From Planctomycetota bacterium (lineage in GTDB: Bacteria > Planctomycetota > SZUA-567), in assembly GCA_020861125.1 (NCBI GenBank), contig JAJBSZ010000241.1, positions 4,914-10,235 on the forward strand: a stretch of DNA of 5,322 nt. The letters are read 5' to 3'. Both the position numbers and the translations under genes were made by a program. The notes beneath the pieces were generated by a model. That model worked only from the letters and a program-made list of their open reading frames with translations, was not told where the DNA came from and searched no databases. Below, one piece after another: positions 4,248 to 5,322 of the stretch. Each line of letters starts with the position of its first letter. Position 1 is the stretch's first letter.

Positions 4248-5322
4248 TCATGGCGTTCTGTCAATCTGCTGCAGCGGCATTCCCCGCCGCCCGCGGCGCT
4301 CCTCGGCCCGCGCCCGGAGTTCCGGCACTGCCTGGCGGACATACTCCGCCTCCTGGGCGATCAGCGGATCGTCGGGGAAATATCCGGCGGTGGCGGCGGC
4401 GAGCAGCAGGGCGTGCTCGAAGTACTCCTTGTCGAGGGCACGGTACACCGCCTTGAAATAATGCTGCCGGCCGGGCACGAACCGGTGCCAGTCGGCGATC
4501 CAGGCCGGGAATTCCGCCAGCGGCACCAGCCCGCACTGGTTGCCAAACACCAGGGCGGCATCGTCGTAGAGACTGGCGTAATCCAGCTCGCGCACCGTCG
4601 CCAGCACCGCGGCGAAGGCGGCGTGATCCTCCCGCAGCAGGGAGAGAACCAGATCCGCCTTGATGGCGGTTTCCCCGCCGACCACCTCGGCGCCGAGATC
4701 GGCGCCCCGGACGATGGCCCGCGCCACCCCCTCCAGAAGGATTCGCGCCGTGGCCGGATCGTAGAGTTCCGGGGAGTCGTCCTCGTCCAGCCTTTCCAGG
4801 GCGTTCACATAAAACAGGTCCGGCACGATCCGCAGCCATTCCCAATCGGCGCCGGTGACGGCTAGCCGCCGCGCCGAGTGGTCGCGAATCCCCTCGGGAT
4901 ACGGACCGTCCCGCACCAGCAGGCGAATGCCCGCCTCCCGCCCTTCCCGGGCCACCGCGTAGCGGCCGAGGAGGTAGTAGCGGGAAAGGATCCGGTTGTA
5001 GGAATCGTCGGCCCGAAAATACCCGCGGCCGAAGGCGGTTTCGAGGAGGGCTTCCATTTCGTCCCGGGCCCGCGCGACCGCCGGTGTGTCCAGCCCGACG
5101 GCCCGTTCGTAGAGCATCACCATGGTGCGCACCAGGTGTTCCGGCAGACGCGCGCCGCGTACCCGCGCCAGTTCGGCGTCGACGCGGAGCACCTGCCAGG
5201 CCCGTTCCGGCCGATCCAGGCGACCGAGAAGCATCGCCCAGGCGGCCCGGAACGGGAAGGTCCGGAGGAAGGCGTCGGCGTCGGCACCCCGCAGGTCGTG
5301 GAACAGGGTTTCCATCTCTTCC
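4248..5322 (-). CDS. Helical-repeat-like protein of unknown function, 5' end probably outside the window
   Basis: I do not recognise this family. The frame runs from the right edge (first in-window ATG at 5315, 355 residues from there) to TGA at 4248. The two codons above that ATG are GAG and GAA in frame and the frame is open to the edge; the purines abut the ATG with no SD spacing, so the gene probably starts beyond the window. The product is soluble and almost entirely helical, rich in Arg, Ala, Leu and Glu, without signal peptide or membrane helix. Residues about 20-130 look like antiparallel TPR-like helices (AAWAMLLGRLDRPERAWQVL; SYNRILSRYYLLGRYAVA). Aromatic residues cluster at 100-119, 158-170 and 268-300 (AWIADWHRF, HYFKAVYRALDKEYFEHAL). 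The C-terminus is a charged tail (ELRARAEERRGRRG). No catalytic motif is visible. It may be a protein-interaction scaffold; that is only inferred from the helical pattern. Confidence 0.8.
   Translation of the reverse strand, partial: EEMETLFHDLRGADADAFLRTFPFRAAWAMLLGRLDRPERAWQVLRVDAELARVRGARLPEHLVRTMVMLYERAVGLDTPAVARARDEMEALLETAFGRGYFRADDSYNRILSRYYLLGRYAVAREGREAGIRLLVRDGPYPEGIRDHSARRLAVTGADWEWLRIVPDLFYVNALERLDEDDSPELYDPATARILLEGVARAIVRGADLGAEVVGGETAIKADLVLSLLREDHAAFAAVLATVRELDYASLYDDAALVFGNQCGLVPLAEFPAWIADWHRFVPGRQHYFKAVYRALDKEYFEHALLLAAATAGYFPDDPLIAQEAEYVRQAVPELRARAEERRGRRGMPLQQIDRTP

Noticed and set aside
3317..4342. 341-codon leftward frame antisense to the membrane-protein gene
   Set aside because: No SD or family motif; it runs through the strong terminator and overlaps the 3' end of the neighbouring leftward gene.
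3912..4865. 317-codon rightward frame across the convergent gap
   Set aside because: It overlaps two better-supported genes, passes through the terminator hairpin, and its product is low-complexity at the start.
1..5322. CRISPR arrays, tRNA genes, insertion sequences, attachment sites, toxin-antitoxin or defence genes
   Set aside because: No regularly spaced repeats, cloverleaf, transposase, integrase or typical defence motifs were found in any frame I read.

Overview
The window is a compact, GC-rich (roughly two thirds G+C by eye) bacterial chromosomal segment with five protein genes and short regulatory gaps. Start codons are ATG, and three of the four starts away from the window edges carry a clear purine-rich ribosome binding site. 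I see no tRNA, rRNA, CRISPR array, insertion sequence or phage gene. The gene types (flavoprotein of the HI0933/BaiN family, ornithine carbamoyltransferase, YcdX-like PHP hydrolase) and the base composition fit a high-GC Gram-negative such as a proteobacterium or desulfobacterium, but nothing here fixes the taxon. The carbamoyltransferase reads more like the SLRTR-type enzymes I recall from planctomycetes and deltaproteobacteria than like the E. coli enzyme.

Left part (1-2288): a rightward FAD-dependent HI0933-family oxidoreductase (16-1380) meets a leftward argF (1362-2288) tail to tail, with the last 19 bp overlapping, so neither gene has room for its own terminator between them. argF has a good SD, a TATACT -10 box and a short leader whose inverted repeat can cover the SD.

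Middle (2289-3505): a 170-bp gap with terminator-like hairpins separates argF from a leftward YcdX-like PHP metal hydrolase (2459-3250). The next 255 bp is a divergent control region. It holds a rightward intrinsic-terminator-like hairpin just in front of the PHP gene, an 18-bp dyad, GC-rich inverted repeats and a TTGACA box.

Right part (3506-5322): a rightward single-pass membrane protein of unknown function (3506-4084) ends at a strong intrinsic terminator (4204-4243). Facing it is a leftward, mostly helical protein of unknown function (stop at 4248) whose reading frame is still open at the right window edge.

The genes do not form an evident pathway. The layout is convergent / leftward pair / divergent / convergent, and most genes look like separate transcription units. 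argF makes citrulline from ornithine for arginine synthesis; the flavoprotein and PHP enzyme are conserved proteins of poorly defined substrate. I found no convincing evidence of a new multi-gene system. The most notable items are the two unrecognised proteins and the terminator-like hairpin placed in front of the PHP gene.
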